In this document: in pieces, positions 9,698 to 19,812 of the stretch | Numbering within the stretch: position 1 is the first letter of the stretch | How the letters are laid out: each line of letters opens with the position of its first letter | Assembly: GCF_018687955.1 (NCBI RefSeq) | Contig: NZ_CP061309.1 | Location: 62,001-126,000 of the forward strand | Source: Polynucleobacter ibericus | Lineage (GTDB): Bacteria; Pseudomonadota; Gammaproteobacteria; Burkholderiales; Burkholderiaceae | Length of the DNA stretch: 64,000 nt | Reading direction: 5' to 3' | Program-made: the position numbers and the translations under genes | Notes under the pieces: generated by a model | Seen by the model: only the letters and a program-made list of their open reading frames with translations | Database searches by the model: none | Told to the model about the DNA's origin: nothing

Positions 9698-10048
9698 ATG
9701 CCTCAAAACCCTCAAGACAATTTGGATGCCATGCTGGTGGTGGTAACAAGTCTGCCAAATGCAGAGACTGCTAAAGGTTTGGCTCGAGCCCTAGTGGAGA
9801 AGAATCTGGCTGCTTGTGTACAACTTACCGAGGGCATTCAATCAATTTATCGCTGGGAAGGCAAGATTTGCGAAGAGCAAGAAGTGCTGCTGTCCGCAAA
9901 GACGGCTGGGTCAAAGTGGCTTGAAATCTCTGCTTTTATTAAAGGCGCCCATCCTTATGATGTGCCAGAGATTTTGGCTTTCACGCCCACTCAATATGAT
10001 GAGCAGTACGGCAAATGGGTACAGTCTGAGGTAAATTCGAAGTTATGA
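9698..10048 (+). CDS. cutA: Divalent-cation tolerance protein CutA
   Basis: This 116-residue protein matches the CutA1 family in length and motifs: the beta strand LVVVTSLPNAETAKGLARAL, the conserved Cys in LAACVQL, YRWEGKI and the HPYDVPEILAF ending. CutA1 forms trimers resembling PII proteins and was linked to copper and other metal tolerance; its true role is uncertain. Its stop overlaps the start of dsbD (ATGA), so the two genes are translationally coupled, as in other proteobacteria. Confidence 0.92.
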   Translation: MPQNPQDNLDAMLVVVTSLPNAETAKGLARALVEKNLAACVQLTEGIQSIYRWEGKICEEQEVLLSAKTAGSKWLEISAFIKGAHPYDVPEILAFTPTQYDEQYGKWVQSEVNSKL

Positions 10049-11718
10049 AATTACGTTCTTTCTTGGCCAAAATTTTTGCACTTTTACTGCTTCTCTCTGC
10101 GCAAGTTTTTGCCGCACAAGATTTCTTGCCGCCAGAAAAAGCATTTCGGGTGGAGGCTACTTGGCTTGAGAACTCTAATCAAATCGAAGTGGAGTTTTTG
10201 CCCGCCAAGGGCTATTACATCTACCAAGAATCACTCAAATTTCAGGCAAGTGCGAATGCTGAGAAATTAGTCAATATCAAGCCAGCATTGCCTGCCGGTA
10301 TTGAAAAGTTTGATGAAACTTTCCAGAAAAAATTGCAGGTATATAAGCAGCCATTTATGGTGTTGCTGGACGCCAAACCCAGTGCTGGTAAGCCTATGCA
10401 TGTAGAGGTTACTTTGCAGGGGTGTGCGGAAGCTGGTATTTGTTATCCGCCGATGATCCTCAAGTTTTTGCTAGCTGGTCCAGGTGTTAAGGCTGCTCCA
10501 ATGCCAGAGGTTTTGGATGGCGCTCAAATACAAGCATCTCCTAAAAATACTGCATTTAGTCTTTCGGATTTATGGCGGGAACGCGATGACGTTAACGCTA
10601 TCGGTCGTTTTTTAGAGGGCACCTCAACCGCTTATTTATTCCTAGCTTTCTTTGTTTTAGGTCTAGCTTTGGCATTCACGCCTTGCGTTCTGCCCATGTT
10701 GCCGATTCTATCGAGCGTTATCTTTGGAACTCAAGGTGGTAAAGCCATCTCAAAGGGTCGTGCAAGCATCTTAGCGTTCGCTTATGTATTGGGTATGGCC
10801 TTGGTCTATGCCTTAGCTGGTGTATTGATGGCAGCGCTAGGGGGTAGCGTGCAACGGGCTTTGCAAAGTCCCTTTGCTCTGGCTACTTTTGCCTTATTGC
10901 TCCTCGCTCTTTCAGGCAGTTTGTTTGGTCTCTATGACCTCCGTCTTCCGCAATCTTGGCATCAACAGGTGGATAAGTTAGCTGGGCGCCAAAAAGGCGG
11001 CAGTCTGTTGGGCGCTTTTGCTTTGGGCGGCATTTCTACTTTGGTAGCCAGCCCTTGTATTACCGCGCCCTTAGCGGGCGTATTAGCCTTTATTGCGCAA
11101 ACAGGGTCTATGAGCCTAGGCGCAGGTCTTCTCTTCGTAATGGCCCTGGGAATGGGCCTGCCATTGCTCTTTATTGCTATCGAAGCCCGGATTTTGATTC
11201 CATCCACTGGTATATGGATGGTTTGGCTACAGCGTACCTTGGGGGTTCTACTGGTGGCTACTGCAGCTTGGATTGCTTCACCATTACTACAAAAAAATGA
11301 CGCGTCTGGTGCAGCAAAGACAATTAATGGTCAGAGTATTCATCAGGTCAGCGATTTAACTTTTATAGTGATTCAATCCCCAACTGAATTAGATATGCAG
11401 CTAATCAAAGCGAAGGAGCAGAAGAAGTTAGTGCTGCTCGATTTCTATGCTGACTGGTGTATTAGTTGCAAAGAAATGGAAGTCAATACGTTTGCTAATC
11501 CAGAAGTGAGCAAGGAACTTAAGCAGTTTGTCTTACTGCAAGCAGACGTTACCGCAAATAGCCCTGAGAACCAAGCATTACTGAAGCGCTTTGGTTTATT
11601 TGGCCCGCCGGGTATTTTGATCTTTAATCAAAATTCGGAAGAGCAAAAAGAGCAACGCGTGATTGGCTATATGCCGCCGCAGCGTTTTATTGAGCGCCTA
11701 AAGAATGTATTGAAAAAC

Positions 11719-11721
<3 letters not shown>
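10045..11721 (+). CDS. dsbD: Thiol:disulfide interchange protein DsbD
   Basis: This 558-residue protein moves electrons from cytoplasmic thioredoxin across the inner membrane to periplasmic oxidoreductases, including those used in cytochrome c maturation. In order there is a signal peptide (1-23, ending QVFA), the alpha domain with the Cys pair in GCAEAGICYPP, an eight-TM core with the paired motifs FTPCVLPMLP and ASPCITAPLAG, and a periplasmic thioredoxin-like domain with C472-I-S-C475 after FYADW. It is coupled to cutA upstream and convergent with hemB downstream. Confidence 0.95.
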
Positions 11722-13409
<1,688 letters not shown>

Positions 13410-13523
13410 GTCCAGAAGCTATTGTAAAATCACGCAAAATCATGAAATATCTCATGGTGTTGGGTAAAAGGTTGTAAAAGCAGGGCCCAAACACTTTTAG
13501 GAATTTTTGCCAAGGTAAACATA

Positions 13524-14249
13524 ATGCGTCAAACCTCTCAAATCTCCAAATTAACTAGCTTACGTGCTGGTTTTGCGGCTTTCTCTATTTTCGCTCTGAT
13601 TGGCGTTTCTGGCACAGTTTTTGCTGCTGATGCGGCTCCAGCCGCCCCTGCTGCTGAAGCTAAAGCTGCCGTCCTAGGCAAGCCAAAAGTTGATGTCGCT
13701 GCTGGCGAGGCTCTTTACTCTAGTGGCGACGCTAGTCGTGGCGTGACAGCTTGTATTACTTGCCACGGACCTAAAGGTCAAAGCGCAATTGGCACATGGC
13801 CTAAGCTATCTGCTCAGCATGCTGCTTACACAGCTAAGCAGTTGAAAAACTTTAAAGAAGGTACTCGTGCTAACCCGGTCATGATGGGTATGTCTGCAAC
13901 CCTGACCGAGCAAGATATGCAAAACATTGCAGCGTACTTGGTCAAGCAACCTGTTTCCTTAGGTGTTGCTCAAAATAAAGAAACAATTGAATTGGGTCAA
14001 AGTATTTATCGCGGCGGCATTGCAGCTAAAGGCGTTCCAGCTTGTGCTTCCTGCCATAGCCCAACGGGTGCTGGCATTCCCTCACAGTACCCACGATTAA
14101 ATGGACAATGGGCTGATTATTCATACGCACAATTAGTTGCATTTGGTAATGGCACTCGTAAGAATGGTCCAATGATGACTACTATTGCAGGCAAGATGTC
14201 AGACTTAGAAATGAAAGCAGTTTCTGATTACATCGCTGGTTTGCGTTAA
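13524..14249 (+). CDS. Diheme cytochrome c4
   Basis: This 241-residue periplasmic protein has an N-terminal signal peptide ending near VFAADA, an Ala/Pro-rich linker, and two homologous cytochrome c domains with CITCH (77-81) and CASCH (174-178). Downstream methionines in each half can act as axial ligands. Cytochromes c4 pass electrons from the bc1 complex to terminal oxidases, which fits the petABC operon later in the window. It is divergent from ysxC, and a bidirectional terminator separates it from lysA. Confidence 0.92.
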   Translation: MRQTSQISKLTSLRAGFAAFSIFALIGVSGTVFAADAAPAAPAAEAKAAVLGKPKVDVAAGEALYSSGDASRGVTACITCHGPKGQSAIGTWPKLSAQHAAYTAKQLKNFKEGTRANPVMMGMSATLTEQDMQNIAAYLVKQPVSLGVAQNKETIELGQSIYRGGIAAKGVPACASCHSPTGAGIPSQYPRLNGQWADYSYAQLVAFGNGTRKNGPMMTTIAGKMSDLEMKAVSDYIAGLR

Positions 14250-14269
14250 TTAGTTAAAAGTATAAAAAC

Positions 14270-14299
14270 AAAAACCCCGCTTATGTAGCGAGGTTTTTT
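14270..14299. terminator. Bidirectional terminator between the cytochrome c4 gene and lysA
   Basis: AAAAACCCCGCT at 14270-14281 pairs with AGCGAGGTTTTT at 14287-14298, with one C-A mismatch. T runs lie on the 3' side for both strands. It serves the two converging genes. Confidence 0.85.
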
Positions 14300-14313
14300 A
14301 TTGCCTAAAACTC

Positions 14314-15612
14314 TTAACTTGGTAAAACGGTTTCGGAAGAAAACAAATCAGATGTTTTTTCACGGGTGCGAATAACGTAGGCATTTTTCCCATCAACCAT
14401 GATCTCTGCAGGCTTCGGGCGCGTGTTGTAGTTTGAGGCCATCACAAAGCCATAAGCACCTGTAGACAGAATGGCAAGAAGATCACCTTCCTCAACGGCT
14501 AGATGGCGATCTCGGCCAAGCCAGTCACCGGATTCACAAACGGGACCAACGACATCGTACGTTAACGCTTTTACCACCTTCTCTTGTACGGGCACTATGC
14601 CGTGGTGCGCCTCATACAAGGCGGGGCGCATTAGTTCAGTCATCGCCGCATCAACAATACAAAAGTTCTTTTCAGCACCAGGCTTTAAATACTCTACGGT
14701 TGTGAGCAGCACACCAGCGTTGCCGACTAAGGACCTGCCTGGCTCAAGGACGATATCTAAATGACCAAAGCCACGTTCAGCAACCCGATTCAAGAGGGTA
14801 TTTGTAAACTCGGTAATGTCTGGAGGAGTCTCGTCGCTATAAGAAATTCCGAGGCCACCACCTAAATCTAGATGGTGAATAACAATGCCTTCTTCTTTCA
14901 ATTGCGCTGCAAGATCAAGCACCTTATCTAAAGCATCTAAATACGGTGCAGTAGTAGTGATCTGCGAACCAATGTGACAATCAATACCCACAACATCAAT
15001 TTGAGAGAGTTGTGAAGCTTCGCGATAGGTTTTCAAAACCTCGTGGTAGGCAATGCCAAATTTGTTGCCCTTTAATCCAGTAGAAATATACGGGTGGGTC
15101 TGTGCATCCACATCTGGATTAACGCGCAAAGAAATGGGCGCACGGCAATTGAGCTTAGTAGCAACGCGATTGATCTGGTGAAGCTCCGCAATTGATTCAA
15201 CATTGATGCATTTAACCCCAGCCTGCAAGGCCGAAGCGATCTCGATGGAGGATTTACCAACGCCGGCAAACACTAAACTTTTTGGGTCTGCGCCAATTGC
15301 TAAGGCGCGTGCTAATTCACCGCCACTCACTAAATCAAATCCAGCACCGAGTTTTTTGAAGCAATCAATTACCGCTAAATTGCTATTGGCTTTCATGGCG
15401 TAGTGCACGCGAGCACGTCGCTTGCCTTGTTGATCAACACAGGCTTTATCGTAGGCTTGATAAGCTTCAGTCAGCGCTTTTTTGCTATAGATATAGAGCG
15501 GAGTCCCAAATTCTTTTGCTAAATCTGCGAGTGGAATTTCTTCGGCATACCAATCGCCATTACGCTCGGTAAAACCGGATAACTTAGGAAGGGGAATTGC
15601 TGTGCTTGTCAT
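14314..15612 (-). CDS. lysA: Diaminopimelate decarboxylase
   Basis: This 432-residue PLP enzyme converts meso-diaminopimelate to lysine and CO2, the last step of lysine synthesis. Lys74 in VHYAMKANSN should hold PLP; other fold-III motifs are HIGSQI, LDLGGGLGI, EPGRSLVG and the CESGDWLGR active-site Cys. The start codon shares one base with the stop of lptM (TAATG), giving tight coupling. Confidence 0.96.
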   Translation of the reverse strand: MTSTAIPLPKLSGFTERNGDWYAEEIPLADLAKEFGTPLYIYSKKALTEAYQAYDKACVDQQGKRRARVHYAMKANSNLAVIDCFKKLGAGFDLVSGGELARALAIGADPKSLVFAGVGKSSIEIASALQAGVKCINVESIAELHQINRVATKLNCRAPISLRVNPDVDAQTHPYISTGLKGNKFGIAYHEVLKTYREASQLSQIDVVGIDCHIGSQITTTAPYLDALDKVLDLAAQLKEEGIVIHHLDLGGGLGISYSDETPPDITEFTNTLLNRVAERGFGHLDIVLEPGRSLVGNAGVLLTTVEYLKPGAEKNFCIVDAAMTELMRPALYEAHHGIVPVQEKVVKALTYDVVGPVCESGDWLGRDRHLAVEEGDLLAILSTGAYGFVMASNYNTRPKPAEIMVDGKNAYVIRTREKTSDLFSSETVLPS

Positions 15613-15803
15613 TACTTGGCCGATGAGGAATTGCTTGGGCTAGCGGGAGTTTGGGGTGGATAGAGCTTGCCTTTTGGTTCTGGCTCTGTAGGAGCCGGTG
15701 GAACTGGCGGTACATTTGGCATAAATAGCGGCCCTCTTACCCCGCACCCTACAAGGGATATTAAAAGGCTAAAGCAGAGGGTTCTATTAAGAATCGCTAT
15801 CAT
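15612..15803 (-). CDS. lptM: Small lipoprotein LptM (YifL family)
   Basis: This 63-residue lipoprotein starts at the ATG at 15803; a longer frame to 15860 would overlap cyaY. It has a signal peptide with lipobox LVGC (Cys20) followed by GVRGPLFMP, the family hallmark, then a Pro-rich tail. In E. coli LptM helps mature the LptDE outer-membrane LPS translocon. The lptM-lysA pairing is conserved in proteobacteria. It is divergent from cyaY, with only 47 bases between starts. Confidence 0.88.
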   Translation of the reverse strand: MIAILNRTLCFSLLISLVGCGVRGPLFMPNVPPVPPAPTEPEPKGKLYPPQTPASPSNSSSAK

Positions 15804-15850
15804 GAATGTCTCTAAAACGAATGATTGAATATAGCATGCAGGACTCCAGT

Positions 15851-16228
15851 ATGAATCCAAATAGCTCCGGCGTAGAAACCATTGATGACAAGCAGTTTTA
15901 CCAACTAGGAAGTAATTTATTGCAGTCTATCGAGGTGGCATTAGAGGCTGCTGACGATGCATTGGATCTTGATTTAGATATCGAGCGCCAAGGTGGAAAT
16001 GTCATCAACATTCGTTTTAAGGACAAAAGCGTCATCGTGGTGAATACTCAGCCCCCCTTGCATGAGATTTGGGTTGCAGCGAAGTCGGGCGGATACCACT
16101 ATCGTTGGGCTGGCACTGTAGCAAAACCGCTGTGGCTCGATACTAAAACCGGTAAAGAGCTCCTGAGTGATCTAACTGAGTTTGCGAGTGCCCAGGCAGG
16201 CCTGCCCGTCAAAATTAGCTTGATTTAA
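15851..16228 (+). CDS. cyaY: Iron-sulfur assembly protein CyaY (frataxin)
   Basis: This bacterial frataxin binds iron and tunes IscS activity. The frame opens at 15806, but the ATG at 15851 has CAGGA about 8 bases upstream and gives 125 residues, close to the family length. Features are an acidic first helix ([16 protein letters not shown]), [27 protein letters not shown] and the YHYRW segment. The stop overlaps the converging aroB stop by 4 bases. Confidence 0.9.
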   Translation: MNPNSSGVETIDDKQFYQLGSNLLQSIEVALEAADDALDLDLDIERQGGNVINIRFKDKSVIVVNTQPPLHEIWVAAKSGGYHYRWAGTVAKPLWLDTKTGKELLSDLTEFASAQAGLPVKISLI

Positions 16229-17310
16229 GTCGCGCCAGTAGCGCTTAGTGTTTCAATGACTTGAGCATCAGCTACGCTTTGAATCTGGGCTTTACCGATT
16301 TTTTCTAAAACAACATAACGGATTTGCCCACCCTCAGTTTTTTTATCAACCTGCATGAGCTCCATATAGCGTTCAGCACCAAACTTCGGTGGCTTAATCG
16401 GTAAGTTCATGGATTGAATAATGTTGGTGAGGCGCAGAACATCAGCTTCGCTAATGTAATTCAGGCGACGGGATAAGTCTGCGCCAAGTACCATTCCGCA
16501 ACCCACTGCCTCACCGTGTAACCATTCACCATAGCCCATACCGGCTTCAATTGCATGACCAAAGGTGTGACCAAAGTTTAGGGTCGCACGAATACCGCCT
16601 TCTCTTTCATCGGCAGAAACAACTGCAGATTTAATTTCGCAAGAACGTAAAACCGCATGACCCATAGCTTCTGTATCACAGGCTAATAATGCTGTTGCAT
16701 TAGCTTCAATCCAATCTAAAAATTGAGCATCTGCAATAGCGCCGTGTTTGATTACTTCAGCAAGACCTGCAGAAAGCTCTCTTGGAGGGAGTGTTTTTAA
16801 AGTGTTGAGATCAGCAATCACTGCAGCGGGCTGATGAAAGGCGCCAATCATGTTTTTACCTAAGGGATGATTGATGCCAGTCTTGCCACCAACTGATGAG
16901 TCCACTTGAGCCAGTAATGTGGTGGGTACTTGAATAAAGCGAATGCCGCGCATAAAGCTCGCTGCAGCAAAGCCTGTCATATCGCCGATCACTCCACCAC
17001 CCAAAGCTACCAACATCGTTTGGCGATCAGCACCAAACTTTAAAAGATCATCAAAAATCAGTTGGAGGTTTTTCCAGTCTTTATAAGACTCACCGTCAGG
17101 CAGAACAATTGTTCTAACCGGCTTGCCAAAGATATTAAGGGTCTTTGTAAGGCGCTCAGCATAGAGTGGCGCAACTGTAGTGTTGCTAACAATGTAGATA
17201 GAGGTCGCTTTTTCACAGGCACTAAATAAGCTTGCTTGATCAATCAGATCTGTACCGATATAAATTGGATAGCTGCGATTGCCGAGATCAACTTCAAGTG
17301 TTTTCATCAT
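16225..17310 (-). CDS. aroB: 3-dehydroquinate synthase
   Basis: This NAD- and metal-dependent enzyme is the second step of the shikimate pathway. Motifs are [30 protein letters not shown] (NAD and active site), [20 protein letters not shown] and the metal ligands in [11 protein letters not shown] and WLHGEAV. The frame opens at TTG 17340, but the ATG pair at 17310/17307 gives 360-361 residues and clears aroK by 13 bases. It follows aroK in the usual aroKB order. Confidence 0.95.
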   Translation of the reverse strand: MMKTLEVDLGNRSYPIYIGTDLIDQASLFSACEKATSIYIVSNTTVAPLYAERLTKTLNIFGKPVRTIVLPDGESYKDWKNLQLIFDDLLKFGADRQTMLVALGGGVIGDMTGFAAASFMRGIRFIQVPTTLLAQVDSSVGGKTGINHPLGKNMIGAFHQPAAVIADLNTLKTLPPRELSAGLAEVIKHGAIADAQFLDWIEANATALLACDTEAMGHAVLRSCEIKSAVVSADEREGGIRATLNFGHTFGHAIEAGMGYGEWLHGEAVGCGMVLGADLSRRLNYISEADVLRLTNIIQSMNLPIKPPKFGAERYMELMQVDKKTEGGQIRYVVLEKIGKAQIQSVADAQVIETLSATGAT

Positions 17311-17323
17311 GGTGCCGATATAT

Positions 17324-17848
17324 TTAAGCGGAAAGTTCAAGCTGCATAATTAAAGTATTAACTAGTTGATTAACGCTGGGTTTGCCAGTCTCAATCACAT
17401 GATTGGCGATTTCGCGGTAAAGGGGGTCGCGAATGGCATATAAATTCTCCAGGATTTTTTTAGCATCACCATTTTTGAGTAGGGGTCGTCCCTCGCCACC
17501 TTTAGTGCGATGCCAAAGCTCCATTGGATTTGCATGAAGATAAATGACGGTACCGCGCTCGCTTAAGGCCTGACGATTTTCAGGTAACAGAATTGCACCA
17601 CCACCAGTAGCCAAAATAATGTTTTGCTCAGCAGTAATTTCACGAATGGCTTGCGCCTCTCTTTTACGAAAACCCTCCTCGCCTTCCATTTCAAAAATGA
17701 CGGGGATTTTTACACCACAGCGATCTTCGATAACATGGTCAGCGTCCAGAAAGCGACGACCCAATTTTTTTGCCAAGACTTTACCGACGGTCGACTTCCC
17801 GGCGCCCATCAGGCCGATCAGAAAGATATTGTTTGTCGAAGAGTTCAC
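17324..17848 (-). CDS. aroK: Shikimate kinase
   Basis: This 174-residue kinase phosphorylates shikimate with ATP. The P-loop GLMGAGKST spans residues 12-20; the shikimate-binding segment is [16 protein letters not shown] and the substrate Gly motif is ATGGGAIL. It lies 12 bases after the short secretin gene and ahead of aroB, matching the ancestral pilQ-aroK-aroB order. Confidence 0.95.
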   Translation of the reverse strand: MNSSTNNIFLIGLMGAGKSTVGKVLAKKLGRRFLDADHVIEDRCGVKIPVIFEMEGEEGFRKREAQAIREITAEQNIILATGGGAILLPENRQALSERGTVIYLHANPMELWHRTKGGEGRPLLKNGDAKKILENLYAIRDPLYREIANHVIETGKPSVNQLVNTLIMQLELSA

Positions 17849-17860
17849 CCCTCGATTTTA

Positions 17861-18982
17861 TTAGGGTTTGTCGAGAACGGTCGGAGTTAAAAAGACAAGT
17901 AGCTCAGTTTTATCTTGTAATTTGGATTTATGGCGAAAAAAATGACCAATGAGGGGTATATCGCCCAGTAAGGGGATTTTGACTTCATCTTGACGCTCAG
18001 TTGTTTGGAAGATGCCGCCAATAATGGCTGTCCCGCCGTTTTCAACGGTGACCTCTGAGCTCAAGCTTTTGGTATCAATCGCATAACCTTGCTCTGTTTT
18101 CATGCCTACAGTATCTTTATTAATGCCCACCAGCATTGAAATCTTTCCATCTGGATGGATTTTAGGAAGTACCTCAAGACGCAGATTTGCTTTTCTGAAT
18201 TGCAATTTACTGCCATTTTGGTTGGAAGTTTGGTAGGGGAGTTCAGTGCCCTGTTCAATCGTGGCCTTTACTTGGTCACCAGTCATGATGCGGGGATTGG
18301 AGAGAATTTTTCCCTGACCCTCAGATTCCAAGGCAGAAAGTTCTGCTTGAAGAATGCGGCTAGCATTTTTTGAGACGAGGGTTGCGGCCATAGTAGCTGG
18401 ATTAAAGCCGCTTAATCCAGCACCACCTAAATCCATATTACCGCTCAGTTTTTGGTCTGGCTTGCCGCCAATGCCATTAGCTTGGTATCCAAGCTTGACT
18501 CCTAGTTCTCTGGCAAAGCGCTCATCTGCTTCGACTATGCGCGCTTCTATGAGAATTTGCCTAGGGCTATTAATGTGATCGCCACCAAAAGGAAGTGCAG
18601 CATCTTCCCGCCGGTATTTCTGAAAGGCCTGGATTTCTGCATGGGGCCCAATCCAATAGATTTCTCCATTCCGTACGAGCCTTAATCCGCGGCTAGCCAA
18701 AATAGAGTGGAGCGCTGTTTGCCAAGGAGTATTTCTGAGATCTATCGAAATCTTTCCTGTAATCGACTCGCTCAATAAAAAATTGGTATTTCCCAATTTG
18801 GCCAATGCTTGTAGAAGTTCTGTAATTTCAATATCAGTGAATTGCAGGCTGATAGGAGTCAGAAAATGATCTTGCGACGGTGGATTTCCTCCTGCCGTAT
18901 TGCTTGATAAAAATATCAAAACTAGCAAGCATGTGTTGAAGTGTTTTAAGTATTTCCAGATGCAACTTGTGTAGAGCTTCAT
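17861..18982 (-). CDS. Short PilQ-like secretin
   Basis: This 373-residue protein would form an outer-membrane secretin ring. A signal peptide (about 1-30) is followed by one STN/N0-type domain (46-112) and a secretin domain (142-371) with VPLLGDIP-like KIPLLGDIPLIGHFFR and TELLVFLTPTVL at the end. Normal PilQ is about 600-750 residues and has AMIN and N1 modules, which are missing here. It overlaps the upstream gene by ATGA and lies directly before aroK, where pilQ belongs. It may serve type IV pili or DNA uptake. Confidence 0.85.
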   Translation of the reverse strand: MKLYTSCIWKYLKHFNTCLLVLIFLSSNTAGGNPPSQDHFLTPISLQFTDIEITELLQALAKLGNTNFLLSESITGKISIDLRNTPWQTALHSILASRGLRLVRNGEIYWIGPHAEIQAFQKYRREDAALPFGGDHINSPRQILIEARIVEADERFARELGVKLGYQANGIGGKPDQKLSGNMDLGGAGLSGFNPATMAATLVSKNASRILQAELSALESEGQGKILSNPRIMTGDQVKATIEQGTELPYQTSNQNGSKLQFRKANLRLEVLPKIHPDGKISMLVGINKDTVGMKTEQGYAIDTKSLSSEVTVENGGTAIIGGIFQTTERQDEVKIPLLGDIPLIGHFFRHKSKLQDKTELLVFLTPTVLDKP

Positions 18983-19677
18983 TCGCTTTTAGACGCCTTG
19001 AGGACGATTGATTTGCCTTGGGTGTGGGTTAGGGTGACGAGCTCCTTTTCAATATTGCTAAGACGCCAATCCCCCAAAACCTGAGCGCCTTTTGCAAAGA
19101 CAAGATGGCTTTTCCCTGTATGGAAATAGGCCTGATAAGAGGGGCCCATTTGGGAGCTCCCAAGGTAACGCCAGCGACGGAGTTCCGGCTCATGAGGGGG
19201 TGCCTGAGGCTTGCTGAAAACTCGTATTTCCGGCTTTTTATCTCTTATAGAGTGAATGCTTACTTCTATTTCATCGATTGCCAAATATAGGTCATCTTGA
19301 TCCTGGTGAATTTCATCCCGCATTAATAAGAGTTCCTTTTTTAGCTCAGAGATTTGTTTTTGGGATGTCTCAAGAGCGCTTTTGGTGTCATTGGTAAGGG
19401 CTTGATGGGCAATCAAAAAACCGACTATTGCCGCAATGAAGACCGCAATGAGAAGGATGGGGCCCGTAAATCCTTGGAGAGAATCTTTGAGCTGAATCTT
19501 GCTTAAGGGCTCTCTAAAGAGATTTACTTTGCTATGACTTTCGGGTCTAGGTGTAGTCTTTTGTTGGGGAGGTGGTTTGCGTATTCCATGGGGGTCGGGA
19601 ATAGCGGGGTCATCACCAAGGTCACTCAAAATTTCATCAAAGGACTGGCTGGAAATATGGCGTGAAGGCATGTCCAT
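18979..19677 (-). CDS. One-TM protein with coiled coil and PilP/GspC-like C-terminal domain
   Basis: This 232-residue protein is not a named family I can assign with certainty. It has a cytoplasmic Pro-rich N-terminus (1-70), one TM helix (about 72-92), a coiled coil (94-147) and a C-terminal beta-rich domain (168-229) of the form WRYLGSS...LVFAKGAQVLGDWRLSNIE...LVTLTHTQGKSIVL. This resembles the PilP or GspC homology region that contacts secretin N0 domains. Its stop overlaps the secretin start. It sits where pilMNOP should be, so a composite PilN/O/P role is inferred. Confidence 0.6.
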   Translation of the reverse strand: MDMPSRHISSQSFDEILSDLGDDPAIPDPHGIRKPPPQQKTTPRPESHSKVNLFREPLSKIQLKDSLQGFTGPILLIAVFIAAIVGFLIAHQALTNDTKSALETSQKQISELKKELLLMRDEIHQDQDDLYLAIDEIEVSIHSIRDKKPEIRVFSKPQAPPHEPELRRWRYLGSSQMGPSYQAYFHTGKSHLVFAKGAQVLGDWRLSNIEKELVTLTHTQGKSIVLKASKSE

Positions 19678-19812
19678 ATTCTTCTGTTTTGAGAGATCAA
19701 TATCTATCGGCTAGGCTTGAACCCTGGGTCAGAAATTGAGCCTTCACAATTTGCAAAACCAGGTTTTTGGAGCTTTTAAGGAAATTGCCTAAGCACCCTA
19801 TAATTTGGAGAT

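Noticed and set aside
13441..13456. CATGA/TCATG inverted repeat between ysxC and the cytochrome c4 gene
   Set aside because: Five-base arms are easily found by chance, and no clear promoter overlaps them.
19799..19804. TATAAT just upstream of mrcA as a promoter
   Set aside because: It would start transcription about 2 bases before the ATG and exclude the GGAG ribosome-binding site; the -35 match is poor.
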